Positions 41,633-54,620 of a DNA stretch of 64,000 nucleotides are shown here, one piece after another. Origin of the DNA: Drosophila miranda. Its lineage: Eukaryota; Arthropoda; Insecta; Diptera; Drosophilidae. A model generated the notes under the pieces. The model was not told where the DNA came from, did no database searches, and worked only from the letters and a program-made list of their open reading frames with translations. The first letter of the stretch is position 1, and every line of letters begins with the position of its first letter. The stretch covers positions 36,789,124-36,853,123 of the forward strand of contig NW_022881603.1 of the NCBI RefSeq assembly GCF_003369915.1, in the 5' to 3' direction. The translations under genes were made by a program, and so were the position numbers.

Positions 41633-42623
41633 CGAGGGGGAACGTTGTGAGTTGCTGCGGACACCGCAACTCTACAGTTATACCCGATACTAAGTCAGTA
41701 TGGCTCTCCTCCGGCAGACGCCGCTAATATTAAACGAGACGACAAAGAGTGCGTGCGAGAGAGACAGAAAATCAGTCTGAGCGTGACGTCGGGCGCTGCG
41801 TAGCCACTGCAAATTGATTTGTTCCTATTGGCTATAAAAATGATCTGATCTGATCCAGATTCAGCAATCTGATAGATATGGTCATTATCTATGATTCTGC
41901 GTTTTTAGTTTTCTCGAATGTGCAATATTGTGGATGCAACAGATTTTCGTCCTTTGTGTGGGCGGAAGGGGGTGGGGTGAAATTTTGAGATACACGTTTT
42001 ATAGTAAGATCTAACAGGAGTGCGGATACCAAATTTGGTTACTCTAGCCTTAATAGTCTCTGAGATTTTTGAATATCCCCAGATTTTCGTCCTTTGCGGG
42101 GGCGGAAGGGGGTGTGGCGAAATTTTGAAACAAACTCGTCTCGGTCCGATATATTAGGAGTGTGGATACCAAATTTGGTTGCTCTAGCTTTTGTAGTCTC
42201 TGAGATCTAGGCGCTAATGTTTTACTCTAAGCAAAGCCGCCTATGCTACGTGTGTGTTAGAGAGAGACAGGGCGAGAAAAAAATGAAATTGTTTTCTTGA
42301 TGCTGGCTATAATAATAATACGATCCAAATCAGATTCCGCAGTCTTAAAGATATGGTCATTCTCTACAATTCTACGTTTTTGGTTTTCTCATATCTTTAA
42401 AATTGTGGATGCCACAGATTTTCGTCCTTTGTGGGGGCGGAAGTGGGCGGGGCGAAGTTTTGAAATATTTTTGTAGCAGTGACATATCACAGAAGTCTGG
42501 GTCCAAAACATCGTTGCTCTAGCTCTTATAGTCTTTGAGCACTAGGCGCTGAAGGGGACGGACACACATCGACTTTTACCACAAATCTAATATACCCCAA
42601 TACTCATTTTGAGTATCGGGTAT
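41633..42623 (+). mobile_element. DINE-1 with internal deletion at a module junction
   Basis: It begins after the mars copy 3 trailer. Most of the microsatellite and following sequence are missing (GACGGAC joins ACACATCGAC at about 42563). It ends GAGTATCGGGTATT, where drk leader sequence starts. It forms the mars-to-drk-leader junction, as at 61826. Confidence 0.9.
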
Positions 42624-43185
42624 TGTTGTTGCTCCGTGCGTAATGAATAGCGCGTAGTTTTGTGTTTGTCGCCTTTTAGTCACTTGCTCTGTTTTTATAC
42701 CCGATACTCAAAATGAGTATTGGGAAAATCTGTTGCATCCACAATATTGCACATTCGAGAAAACTAAAAACGCAGAATCATAGATAATGACCATATCTAT
42801 CAGATGGCTGAATCTGGATCAGATCGGATCATTTTTGTAGCCAAAAGCAAGAAATAAATTTGCAGTGGCCACGCAGCGCCCGACGACAAGCTCAGACTGA
42901 TTTTCTGTCTCTCTCGCACGCACTCTTTGTCGTGTGGTTCAATATTAGCGGCGTCTGCCGCAGAAGAGCCATACTGACTTAGTATCGGGTATAACTGTAG
43001 AGTTGCGGTGTACGCAGCAACTCACAACGTTCCCCCTCGTTTTGTGTTGTTTTATCAGCATTGAATGCACCACACTCACACACGCGCACAGCATACATAC
43101 ATATGTATGAGGGTTTCTTTCGTATTTTCCAGCTCTGTTGAGATTAAAATAGTGCTCTTATTACTTTGATTTCCATTTTATTATA
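42624..43185 (-). other. duplicated drk 5' leader (copy 2), interrupted by DINE-1
   Basis: The GTTGTTGCTCCGTGCGTAAT sequence and its continuation match 14270-14487, but drk coding sequence is absent: DINE-1 replaces it. A reversed, internally deleted DINE-1 fragment (42697-43039) splits the leader. Confidence 0.85.
42697..43039 (-). mobile_element. DINE-1 deletion derivative inside the duplicated drk leader
   Basis: ATACCCGATACTCAAAATGA is followed after a few bases by the AATCTGTTGCATCCACA block, skipping about 750 bp of the element including the microsatellite. The terminus ACGTTCCCCCTCG is present. It is absent from the drk leaders at 14270 and 61827. Confidence 0.88.
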
Positions 43186-43643
43186 CAGTCAAGGAAAAAA
43201 GTCAACATACAGCACCAACTTTTCAATATTTCGGGTTTTCGCAATGAAAATTAAAAAAGTTGGTATGCCATTATTTAGGACACTTAAAGTTATTATTATT
43301 TCAGAAAAAAAACTTAAACAAAAATTATGTATACTAAAGTTACAACGAAAAAACATAAAATGTTCACGGAAAAAAGTGTACATACAGCCTCTATGCTTTT
43401 GTATTATAGTCTCAAAGTCATCTTAATATTAATACTTTTTATACTTTTAATATTTGGTTGGTCCACCATTGGCATCTATTACAGCCTGTAGTCGTCGGGG
43501 CATCGATGCCACCAAATTTTCGGTTGTTGTGGGCGGAACTTTGGCCCAAGCTCGAATGAGGGCGGTTTTGAGGCTTTCCCGACTACTGATGTTATACTTC
43601 CGTACCAATCTTTCTAAAATGTCCCAAAGATGTTCGATTGGGT
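43186..43643 (-). mobile_element. Tc1-type element, left arm only
   Basis: It starts CAGTCAAGG after TA, like the element at 14488, and includes the C-terminal transposase codons (minus strand, PIEHLWDILERLVRKYNISS...). It is cut at about 43643, where flank U resumes in mid-sequence. The deletion removed the centre, the right arm and the first 420 bp or so of U. Confidence 0.9.
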
Positions 43644-43957
43644 TTGTTTTAGTTTTTTTAACTCTAATAAACACACGCACACACTTGTATTTATTCGGCG
43701 AATTTCGTGGGGTGTCTACTGCATTTATTAATACATATTCCAGGCTCTGTCGTAGCTGTCTAAAGACGTATTCTCTTTCTCGACACTTGACACACACTTG
43801 ATAAAGTTGAATGCTTATTTTTGCTTACTTTTATTATTCACTTTTATTTTCATACGTGCAATGGTAAACAGACACTCAGAAATATACCGAAACTACGTCA
43901 CAAATTTCAAAATATGCCGAAAATATACTGACGTATTATTTGTATTCAAGCTGAATC
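43644..43957. other. flank U (copy 3, 3' part)
   Basis: Matches the distal part of U (about 23960-24275), including the AAATATACCGAAAC words. It leads into the LINE at the same target sequence (AAATTGCTTTCGGT, 43958-43971). Confidence 0.75.
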
Positions 43958-44184
43958 AAATTGCTTTCGGTCACTTCCGTTTCATCAGCGAGCGAGACCG
44001 GTCGTGTTTTTTCTTAACAGTCTGAAAAGTGACTTTTTCCAAGCAACAAAGGCTTAATTAAAAGTGATTGTACAAATTGGATCATTGTTTATTTCATACA
44101 AATCTTCATCAATATATAAATTATTCCTCTTTTCATTTCCCAAAGGAGAGGTAAGTCTTTGGCAATCTGGTTAAGCCAGCAAGT

Positions 44185-45751
44185 ATGGCGGACGCCGGTC
44201 ACTCGGTGTCTGCCAAATTGAAACCCCCTGATCAGGTGGCAAAAAGCGGCAAAATTCAACCCCAAAAAACAATAGCAAAAAACTTCAGTGCTTTGTGTTC
44301 AGGTGTGAAAGAGGACATATTCGACAGCTTGACTAACGAAAAGTACCCAGCAAAAAAGATGCGCAAGGAACAAAAAAGCGACAACACCAATACAGACATA
44401 AATAACAAAATGCTGATAGACGATGACAGTAACAAAATGGTGGAGGCTTCTGACGGTGTGACCGTTCACAATTCTCACACAAATGCCATAAATGGTTTTA
44501 CTGGAAATACTGAAATGACTAAAACACTGAATAAAAATACTAATCCGATTATAAACCCATCAAATGTAGGTATCGAAAGAGAAACAGTGTTGTATAGTGA
44601 GTGCCTAATCGGTGATGCGGCTGTACTAGTATCGACTAAGAACAGTACCATCTTCGAAAACAAAAACACCAAAAATGGCTTATTCTTTTTTGAAAAAATA
44701 AGACACCTTAAAATCAAAGGAATTAAAGAAATCGTAGCTCTTGCGCCACTCTATTCAAGATTTATTTTAAGGTTTTCAGCGAAGCAAATGATTTAGTTTT
44801 AAATGAGGAGTTAAAAAAAATGAATTTAGTGGTATTTATACCAAAAGACTATGTGGAATCCTATGGAGTAATTAAAGGGGTGCCCCTCGGTTTTTCTGAG
44901 AATGAAATTATGGATAATATTACTTCTAACATAAAAATTAAGTCAATTGAAGGATTAGCAAGAAGGCAGAAAATTACAACCGATGACAACAACGAAACAT
45001 TCAAGCTCATACCATTAGAAACAGTCAAAATTGGTTTTGAGGGTTCAGACATCCCAGAAAAGGTATCTCTTTTGTTCCCAGAGTAAGGCAATGTTATAAT
45101 TGTGGCAGACTTGGTCACACTTCGACCAGATGCAAATCAGCTAGGAGGTGCTATAAATGCGGAGTCGAGGAGTGCAATGGGTCGTGCACTGGTCTCAAGT
45201 GTATCCTTTGCAATGGGAAAAATCACTCAGCTAGGGACAGACTGATGTGCCCAGTATGGGAAAAGGAGATGGACATTAACAAAATAATGACAATCAAAAA
45301 AATCGCGCGTAAGGAAGTGCTAAGCACTTACTCAATCCATCAAAATTTTTCGCTGTTAGATAATTATGAAAAAAACTATCCAAAACTAGACATAAATGAG
45401 GAAAATGTTCAAACCAAAAACGTTAAAGCAAATGAAGTTTTAAAAAAACACAGTTATGCGAGCAGGTTAGTGCAGAGACCTTTGGTTCCTGCACAAAAAC
45501 CCCCCTATCACTTAGAATCATATACCAGCGATTCTAGTAATCACGTACCATTTTTTAAAAACAAAGAACTAAAAGAAAACAAATTTACTATTCAACAGAT
45601 GGTTGACATGTTGTCTCGTTTAGTCGACTCAAATGATGTGTCACATCCATCAAAAAAAGTGACCAGTACAAATGATTACAATATGGAAAATAATGCAGAC
45701 AGAAAAATGAACAAACAGAGAGAAACGAACCTTTTTAAAACATCTAAATAA
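44185..45751 (+). pseudogene. LINE ORF1 copy B, broken
   Basis: Open for 203 codons from MADAGHSVSAKL. Frame is lost near 44745 (CGCCACTCTATTC instead of CGCCTACACTATAC). About 31 bp are missing near 45072, ahead of the zinc knuckles. The knuckle region (CYNCGRLGHTSTRC and following) and the C-terminal part are still readable in another frame to 45751. Confidence 0.9.
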
Positions 45752-47450
45752 ATGTGAAATTTTTACAACATAACATTCAATCTATTAAAGCCAATAAAAA
45801 CGACCTAGTATTCTACTTAAACAATGAAAACTTCGACTTTGCCATTCTGGCTGAAGTTTTCTCTCACGATCTCCGTTTTAGGAAACTAGCTAACTTCAAT
45901 ATGTTAGAAAAACATAGAGAGGACGGTTATGGAGGAGTGGCGATTGCCTACAAAAAAGAATTAAGAGTTAAAAGACTGATATATGAGACAGAGCAAGATA
46001 TAATTATAGCAAGAACCATCAACAACAAAGATAAATTTCTTATCACCTCAGTATATTTTGAACCTTTGTTGTCTCTTGCATCCTTCAAGCAAGCGATTAA
46101 CAATCTCCTTGAATATTTAGATGCATTCGGAAAAGAAATAATTGCAGGAGATTTTAACGCAAGACATACCTTTTCTGGAGACAGAACCAACAGTGGAAAG
46201 GGAACTTTTCTCATGCAAGCTATGTCAAATGCTGGCTACAGTCTAGCAAATGACCACAGTCTCACATTCAGAAGACACATCGACTCAACATCAGGGTCTG
46301 TACTCGATTTAACTTTCACAAAGGGTATTCATATAGAGAATTGGAAATGCGAAAAGTTTTACCTAGGAGGCAGCCACCATCACCCAATAACCTTTGAAAC
46401 AGCAGGATATCAACACAAACTCAAAACTTTCCTTGCCAAAAACAGGCTACAGAAAAAGCTAAGCCAGTTTGAGGCCGACAAAGATATGGATAATTTAGCG
46501 AACAACATCCAACAGGAAATAAAAGCAGCTACTTATGAAATCAAAAACAAATGTCCAAAATTATGGTGGGACGAGAATTTAGCCAAATTATTCAGGGAGT
46601 TTGCAGAGTCGCAGAAGAAGGCAGCTTCAGAACCCTCCTTTCAAAATTATTGTTCTGCTGTTAACCTCAAGGTTAAATGGAAAAAATCTGTTAAAATTGC
46701 CAAAAGAACTAGCTATGCCAGGAAGTTAACAGAGTTAAATGTAAAATCGAACTCAAGAGAAGCCTGGAGATTCCTCAGAAATCTAAAAAACTGTCAAGAG
46801 GACACCCCAGAAATTTTCGACCCTGACAAAGCTGGGCCATACCTGGAATTCCTTAACGAACAAATAACCTCAGAAGCAAAGGATGTAGACGAAGAAATGT
46901 ACTCAACCAAGAACAATGAAAATCCTTTCTTTTCCTTGGAAGAGTTAGAGGCTGTGTTAGTCAGAAACAGAAAAACGGCAGGAGGAATAGATCACATCAC
47001 ATACGAGATGCTGAGTGCTCTTAACACTAGTATAAAGACAGAACTTGTACATTTTTACAACCGTCGAGTGGCTATGTGCGATTTCCCAGTCGAATGGAGA
47101 TCTATCAGAATTGTACCAATACCGAAAAAAAACATGGATCTGACTGACTTAAAACATTTTCGACCCATATCCCTCATTTCGGTTCTAGCCAAGACAGTAA
47201 ATGGCATGGTGAAAGCCAGGCTGGAAAAGCATATACAAGAAAACAAGATTATACCCTACAGATCTTATGCATACCAAAAAAACAAGTCTGCAGCGATGTG
47301 CATAAATGATGTCATCAATGTGGTAGCGGCAAAGAAAAAGAACAAGGAACACGTTACTCTTGTGGTTGTTGACCTCAACAATGCCTACAATTGTGTCAAC
47401 CTGAAATTCTTAAAAAGACTAATGGAAAATGAGTGTTTTCCTAAAACATA

Positions 47451-47518
47451 CATTGACTGGATCATCAGTTTTATGTCTATGAGACATTGACTGGATCATC
47501 AGTTTTATGTCTATGAGA
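47451..47518 (+). repeat. 34-bp tandem duplication in LINE copy B
   Basis: CATTGACTGGATCATCAGTT and the following 14 bases are repeated head to tail (units starting 47451 and 47485). Copy A has a single unit. The 34-bp gain shifts the reverse transcriptase frame. Confidence 0.9.
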
Positions 47519-47946
47519 CTACTGAAAATAGGGGAAGCTGTTCAGGTAGTTCAGGGAGGAATCCCACAGGGCTCTTGTCTGTCGACCCTCCTTTTTAATG
47601 TATACACAAAAAGACTACATCAGATCTGTGATAGAAATACTCATATGATGCAATTTGCAGATGACTTCGTTATACTCTCTCTCACAACAGAGAGTTTACT
47701 GTAGCGGTTGAAAACCTTAATAAAAAACTAAATGACTTTAACCTTCTATGTGATGATCTCGGTTTTAGCTTCAATCCAAGCAAATCTGCAGCAATGAATG
47801 TAGGAAAAAGACAGGTCAGAGCGGTAAATATTTCTGTTAGAAATGTGCCTATACCAAATCGAAAAGATATCCGTTTCTTAGGCAGACTGATTAGCGCAAA
47901 CATGTCAAATGTCAGTCATGTAAAAATGGTTAAAGAACAAACAAAA

Positions 47947-49020
47947 CGAGGGGGAACGTTGTGAGTTGCTGCGGACACCGCAACTCTACGGTTATACCCG
48001 ATACTAAGTCAGTATGGCTCTCCTCCGGCAGACGCTGCTAATATTAAACGACACGACAAAGAGTGCGTGCGAGAGAGACAGAAAATCAGTCTGAGCGTGA
48101 CGTCGGGCGCTGCGTAGCCACTGCAAATTGATTTGTTCCTATTGGCTATAAAAATGATCTGATCTGATCCAGATTCAGCAATCTGATAGATATAGTCATT
48201 ATCTATGATTCTGCGTTTTTAGTTTTCTCGAATGTGCAATATTGTGGATGCAACAGATTTTCGTCCTTTGTGTGGGCGGAAGAGGTGGGGTGAAATTTTG
48301 AGATACACGTTTTATAGTAAGATCTAACAGGAGTGCGGATACCAAATTTGGTTACTCTAGCCTTAATAGTCTCTGAGTTTTTTGAATATCCCCAGATTTT
48401 CGTCCTTTGCGGGGGCGGAAGGGGGTGTGGCGAAATTTTGAAACAAACTCGTCTCGGTCCGATATATTAGGAGTGTGGATACTGGTTGAATTTGGTTGCT
48501 CTAGCTTTTGTAGTCTCTGAGATCTAGGCGCTAATGTTTTACTCTAAGCAAAGCCGCCTATGCTACGTGTGTGTTAGAGAGAGACAGGGCGAGAAAAAAT
48601 GAAATTGTTTTCTTGATGCTGGCTATAATAATAATACGATCCAATTCAGATTCCGCAGTCTTAAAAATATGGTCATTCTCTACAACTCTACGTTGGTTTT
48701 CTCATATCTTTAAAATTGTGGATGCCACAGACTTTCGTGGGCGGGGCGAAGTTTTGAAATGTTTTTGTAGCAGTGACATATCACAGAAGTCTGGATCCAA
48801 AACATCGTTGCTCTAGCTCTTATAGTCTTTGAGCAGAACGGACAGACGGACAGACGGACGGACGGACAGACAGACAGGGCTCAATCGACTCGGCTATTGA
48901 TGCTGATCAAGAATATATATACTTTATGGGGTCGGAAACGGTTCCTTCTGGACGTTACACACATCCACTTTTACCACAAATCTAATATACCCCAATACTC
49001 ATTTTGAGTATCGGGTATAA
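47947..49020 (+). mobile_element. DINE-1 inside LINE copy B
   Basis: From CGAGGGGGAACG to GAGTATCGGGTATAA, interrupting AACAAACAAAA/AAATGCAACAG, which is continuous in copy A near 28262. It shares a distinctive TACTGGTTGAATTTGG variant (about 48481) with the DINE-1 at 60733-61826 (about 61268), hinting at exchange between these copies. Confidence 0.92.
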
Positions 49021-50567
49021 AAATGCAACAGACTCCTCCAGCATGCGACTACTATCAAATCAGGTCTAAAACCTAAAACAAGTACCAACATCTTCAAAGC
49101 TTTTATTAGAACAAAACAAGAATATGCTATCACAAGTTTTTCAGACATGGGATCTGGAGCAAGTAAAGATATAGAAATAGCGCAAGCTAAATCACTCAGA
49201 AGGTGTGTTGGGGTGCCACCTGACACAAGCAAACACGAAATTTTTGTCCTCGCTGGTGTAATGCCACCTGTTTTCAGGGCGAAATGGCTTACAGCAAAAG
49301 AACTGCTTAAAATTAAAAGGTTCAATCCAACAATGTTTGACGAGCTAATACGCTCAAAAGCGGATACGAGTTACACACGTACTTTAAGAGAATTTAATTC
49401 CATCTTTGTAAACACTCAAGAATGTGATAGTGTTAACACATGTAACAAAATCCATGTATTAGATAAATTTTTAACTAAGGGTAAAGAAGAATACTCGAAT
49501 GAAGAAATAAAAACTATATTTAATGAGATTCTGAACAAGTACAGAAAGGACGACTGGAACATTCTATCAACAGATGCCTCAGTTACAGAAAGTACATGTG
49601 GATAGTAGTAGAATGGCCTAGTGGAAATATCCACATGTACAAAATAGAAAACAGATTCTCCTCAGTAGGTGTCGAACTCGTAGGACTTAAAAAGGCCTGC
49701 GAACTATGTCTTAAATATAATTACAAAAAGGCTTTGATTTTAAGTGATGGATTAGGAGCTATTAATTTAATTAAAAATAAGAATACAGACTCGTACCTAG
49801 TGAATGATATTCACAACATAATTAACCAATCTGACATTCAGAAACTTGACATTCTATGGGTCCCTGGTCACAAGGGTGTGGCCATCAACGAAAAGACTGA
49901 CATAGCAGCAAAGGCTGCTACAAGTGAGGGGTTTACAATAAATATAAAATACAGCTACAAGGAGGCTCAAAGAGAAATTAGGAACTTTTTAGTATACAAA
50001 TGGAATGAGGACTACAGGACGAAGTGTAGGACGAAGGGATCCAGCCTCATAGACATATTTCCAGACATACCCAGTAAACCCTGGCATTTTTCTCTTAAAT
50101 GGAATGCTAAAAGCATCAAGACCATTAACAGACTTATGACGGGACACACATACGACAAAGTCTTCCTACACAGAATCAAAGCAATTGACTCAAATATCTG
50201 CGAAACGTGCAATGTAACTGAATATGCCGAACACCTGATCTTCGATTGCCAAAGATTTGCCGGGCTCAGAAGGAAATTCAAAATCTTTAAATATTATAAC
50301 AATTTACATCAATTATTAATAAAAAAAGAGCCGCTACATCTCAGAGAGCTGGCGATCTTCATCAAAACTGCTGACTTAAACTTTTGACCCCTTTTTTCTT
50401 CATCATGTTATAAAGTAATTTCAGTTTATTTTCTAAAACAGTTAAGTAATTTTCCTCTTTTTTTTTATATACCTACCTGTCAAACTCGCCAAACTACATC
50501 ACCAGTATCTGATCAATGTGGCACAGTGCTACGATCAAAATTCCGATCATCCTTAAGATAATTTAAC

Positions 50568-50600
<33 letters not shown>

Positions 50601-50604
<4 letters not shown>

Positions 50605-51846
50605 CTTTCGGTTGAATACTAGCTAGCAACGACTATCAGCACTGAACACATATTTTTAACCGATAATCTAATCAATTTTATATAAAAGTGGCTAATTTTA
50701 AGTACCATCTTTATTGGCATTGTTTATAAAATAAGGTTTCAATAAAAAATGTCAACAATTTCCACTAAGTTTATTTCTTTACATGGTAACTACCCATTTG
50801 CTACATATTAAAATCATTTTTATAAAGGGGAATATGTGTACTTTTCAAAATTGTTGGCCCGTTCTTTTCCATATAAGCCCCATGGAAGCGCCAGTGTGAA
50901 AAACCCCCGTTATGCATATTTTTACATTCCTTTTTTTATATTTTTGAAAACATTGAGATTTTGATGGCAAGTGATCAAGATTTCGATGATTTCCCGCATT
51001 AATAATCGATGTGGCTCTAAATTGCATTTTTACACGACTTCTACATTGGGGCATTGGCCAAGAGGGTGAGTGCATAACCTTAATATACTGGAAACTACTA
51101 TGGAAAGTATTTTTATATTTTGCAAGGTGTGTGAACCAGATATTGTGGCAAGAAAATTAGTGTACTAAGTGACTTGGCGATAAAATATACGGTCTGAAAT
51201 ATGCCACATATACCCACTTAAGACCCCTCTGTTTAAACAGTCATTGTAGATACCTCCTATCCCTTCTTTTACTCACAAAAAAAAACCCACTATATCCACG
51301 ATTTTCACTATTTTCGGTGCAATATTAAAATACCCCTTTGGCATACAATGGGCTAATCGTTCTGTGATTTGATATTATTAGCTTGCTAAGACTTTATAGC
51401 TGAACATGAAGTTTATCCGATTGATAGATTATTTTTCTAAAATATTAGCCAACTTTTGCTAGTCATTCTTATTGGATTTGTTTAGAATTTTCACGAGTTT
51501 TCAAAGTGAAAATTTTGAAAAATATACCGCTAAAAATTATTGTGTAAAAAAAGCACTACCTTTAAAAAAACTGCATACAAAATACCAGATTAAATTGTTA
51601 AACAAATTCCAAGTCCCCAATCTATCAAAAAAAGTTTCCTTGCCAGTTAAAAAAGAGGTAAATATTATTATTATTATTAGTATTATTTTCCGCGGTCTAA
51701 CTCGAGTTGTTATCCAGTTTAAATAAAGGGGCTTAAGTGGGCTAAGTTCGTTTTTTCATCGGTATGGCACGCTGAAAAGGCGCCATTCTTAAGAAGCGTC
51801 CCTCCATTTTTTTTAAACTCCTAAATAATTACTGCTCGACGTCATA
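50601..51846 (+). other. flank V, mars upstream region (copy 4)
   Basis: Repeat of flank V. This copy retains the full CAGTTTAAATAAAGGGGCTT segment (about 51715) and the CATCGGTATGGCACGCTG segment before the mars start. No gene is seen. Confidence 0.75.
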
Positions 51847-54452
51847 ATGCAGCGCCACAGGGAATTATATAAACAGCAATCACTTGCTTTCAGCCCACGC
51901 AATTTCAATGAGCAGAACCGGGAACTCCAGAATGCGGCGCGTGCAAAACAGCGCGAGGATCGTTTTCAAAGCAACCGCATTATTAGTGTTAGTCCAACTC
52001 CCGTCAAGCGTGCGGCACCTATACCGCCTTCAGAGGAGGCGCAGCCACGCCTTACCTATGTCGCTCCTCCTAAGGAGAATCGAAAACCAGAGCTGCCTCA
52101 GCAGCAGAGGAACCCCACCCGGGACCTTTACATAAAGCGCTCGTGGATTGGAAGGCTGCCAGGAAGGAACAAACAAAGAACGAGCAAATTGCTCGTCGTG
52201 GTCAAAAGATGTTCACATATAAAACCGAAACACTTAAACCTGCGACAAACCCCCAGAAAGAGCAGGAGAACGCTCCGGCATTTGTGCCGCCATTAAGGCA
52301 CTCCTTATATGTTTTGGCAAAAAAAAATCAGGGTACGCAGACGGCAGCGGAGAGGAAACAGCCTTTGGCAACCCAATTGCGTACCCAGGGTCATCCATCC
52401 AGATTGCGCGCTCAGCTCAGGCAACCATGGCAAAGCTGCAACATGCAACGTCGCGTCCTCAACCGGTCACTGTGAAGACCCAAACACCAAACATGAAACA
52501 TCAAACATCAGCAAGGAATGTCCAGCCAGCCACAGTGAAGCCTGCACCTTCACGTGCATTGCCCTTGAAGCCTACAGCAGGCCCAAAGCCCAAGGCAGCA
52601 GATTTGGTCGTTGGACCTTCTGCAAATGGGGTTGTTCATTTGCCAAATGTGAGGACGCAACCATTCGAAAAGCCGGCCGTGAGTAAGCCCACCTTAAAAA
52701 TACCAGCAGTGAAACCAAAGCCCATTAAAGGAGGCGGCGGAGGGGGAGCTGCGGGAAAATTTAAGTCGACCGCAGTAGCAAAAGGGCCGGCAATAAAAAA
52801 CAAGCTTGCCAGCCAATTTTCGACCAGAATGAAGGCCAAGAGCAACGTCAGCAAATACGTAGGTCTTCAAAAGAATGTTCGAAATCGGCCGGAGCTGATG
52901 AGAGAGTTGGTTGAGGCTGGGACCACTGAACTCCCACTGCCTCCCAATACGCCGCTGGAAGAGAAGATAAGTTTCCCTGCTCTGGCCACATTCACGCAGT
53001 GCAATACGAACAACTGCAGTCAAGAAATGATAGAAGCCTTGGGTGAGATTTCAAATCTGAGTCCAGTGGGTCCAATGAGCAGCCACCGAGATTCGAAAGC
53101 GAAGCGGAAATTTGACTTTTCTAGGTTCTCTTTGATAAAAACGGCAGCTGAAGAGAGTTTGATCTTGGATCCATATCTGGCTAAGGGTAAGTACAACAGG
53201 AATAAAATGGAGTAAAATGTAATATTATTGGTTTCCAGATCCAGATGATAAAGAACAAGAAAATTCTACTCTGAAGGCAGCTGCGGAGCAAACCCCTCCT
53301 CGCAGGATTTCCGATGAGAAGCCCAACTACTTAAGTCCATATGTGAGCGTCTCGCGCGGTAAAGTCAACTCTCGCTGTGAGCGTGAGAAGCGAAACAGCA
53401 TGTATTTGCCCGGTGAGGAGTATCCTGTTGCCAATCGGCGGGCCCTCGAGTCGGTGCTCTACTTTCGCATACAGCTGGAGAATGAGATTCGACGACTGCG
53501 AGATATCTGCAGCGAGTGGGAAGCCTATAGCAAGGAGAATGAGGCGCATCTGGTTGAGACGGGCGGCATAGATATGATCAATGTGGCCATTGGACAGACA
53601 AATTTGCTCTCTACCAAGAAATTGATGCAGTTCAGCGGTCTGATTGACCGTTGCGAGGCGGGAGCTACGGGCAAGAACCATCGACCCTACGATGGCAGCG
53701 AGGAGACGAAACCCGTCCAGGCAGAGGATCTGGAAGGGTGGTGGGACATGCTGCGACTCCAGAGTGAGAATGTTGACAAGCGCTTTGATAACTTGAAGCG
53801 ATGGAAACAGAACAATTGGCAGGACCCCGATGCAGTTGAGGAATCGAAAATACCAGCCAAGCCTGTGGCCAAACCAAAGTCTAAGCTGGGCAACAATTTA
53901 AACGCTAAGCCCAAGGTCAAGGCCAGCAGTAACTTGATGCAATTACTCCGCAAGGCCCATGCTGAAATGAAAAAGGCTAAGGCGGATGTGGTATCAGCGG
54001 ACGATGCCCCGCAAACTCCATCTCGCAGCAGCACTCAGCGTGTGATCGTAGTACGCGACCGTCGGTCCTTCTCTCCTGCTCGCACCGTCCTGCGCATGTC
54101 TGTAGGCGAGAGCCGTTCTTCCAATGGTGGCAACACTCTGCTCAAGTCTGCTATATTGGCCGCAGCCGAACAAAACGCTCTTAATCATACCCCCCCTCCC
54201 AATAAGGGACGCCAGTCGATTCAGAAAAAACCAGGGACCAGCAAGCGTGAAAGTCGTGGAGTTATTTTCTGTACAAAGAAAAATGTACGGCACTTCAAAT
54301 TCACCTACGAAGAAGGCACTATTAGCGATTATGAGCCCTTTGGCGGCGATAAGCTAGAGGATTGCGAGGAGGACATGTCGATCGAAGCTTCAGGGGAAAC
54401 ACGTTCCGTAGACCAGGGCCCAGCAGAAAATGAGCCGCAATCCGCGTCTTAG
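51847..54452 (+). pseudogene. mars: mars copy 4, disrupted in exon 1, exon 2 intact
   Basis: Exon 1 from MQRHRELYKQQSL has two single-base losses: at 52140 (KR then frameshift, GCGCTCGTGG for GCGCTTCGTGG) and near 52417 (CAGCTCAGG for CAGCCTGCGG). Between and after them the normal residues continue in other frames up to LAKG at the intron donor. Exon 2 is fully open from the acceptor to TAG at 54450-54452: the GKAP domain, the KKPGTSKRESRGVIF stretch and the acidic tail are all readable. There are no lesions in the second half, so this copy would need only exon 1 changes to be functional. Confidence 0.93.
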
Positions 54453-54620
54453 GCCATCCACCGAGTTTATGTAGTTTATCTATCATTTATTATTTAAAGT
54501 TACGTTTTTGTTTATATGTATAGTATTATTTAATTCTGAAAATTATGTTTCAATTTCAAAGCCTTGTTTTATATATTTTTTTTAATTAAGTACATCAATC
54601 AATCAAATAAAGGAAAAAAA

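Larger units (their letters stand above)
45754..50387 (+). pseudogene. LINE ORF2 copy B (endonuclease, RT, RNase H), broken
   Basis: The start ATG is changed to GTG (45754). The frame is then open for 578 codons through the endonuclease (IAGDFNARHTFSGD, SHHHPITFE) and half of the reverse transcriptase (VVVDLNNAYNCVN). It breaks at a 34-bp tandem duplication (47451-47518). GIPQGSCLSTLLFN and QFADDFVIL follow, then another shift near 47690 and the DINE-1 at 47947. The rest resumes at 49020 and ends with an RNase H frame (49596-50387) that has lost a few bases at TCTTGTGG-ATAG near 49602. Confidence 0.9.
43972..50600 (+). mobile_element. I/LOA-type LINE, copy B (near full length)
   Basis: The same 5' start, coding plan and poly(A) end (about 50573-50601) as copy A, at the same target site, so it is a segmental duplicate and not a new insertion. 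ORF1 and ORF2 are both broken, but by other lesions than in copy A. A DINE-1 lies at 47947-49020, a different place from those in copy A. Confidence 0.92.

Noticed and set aside
24290..50600. LINE copies A and B as two independent insertions
   Set aside because: Both lie at the same target sequence with the same U and V flanks, so they descend from one insertion by segmental duplication.
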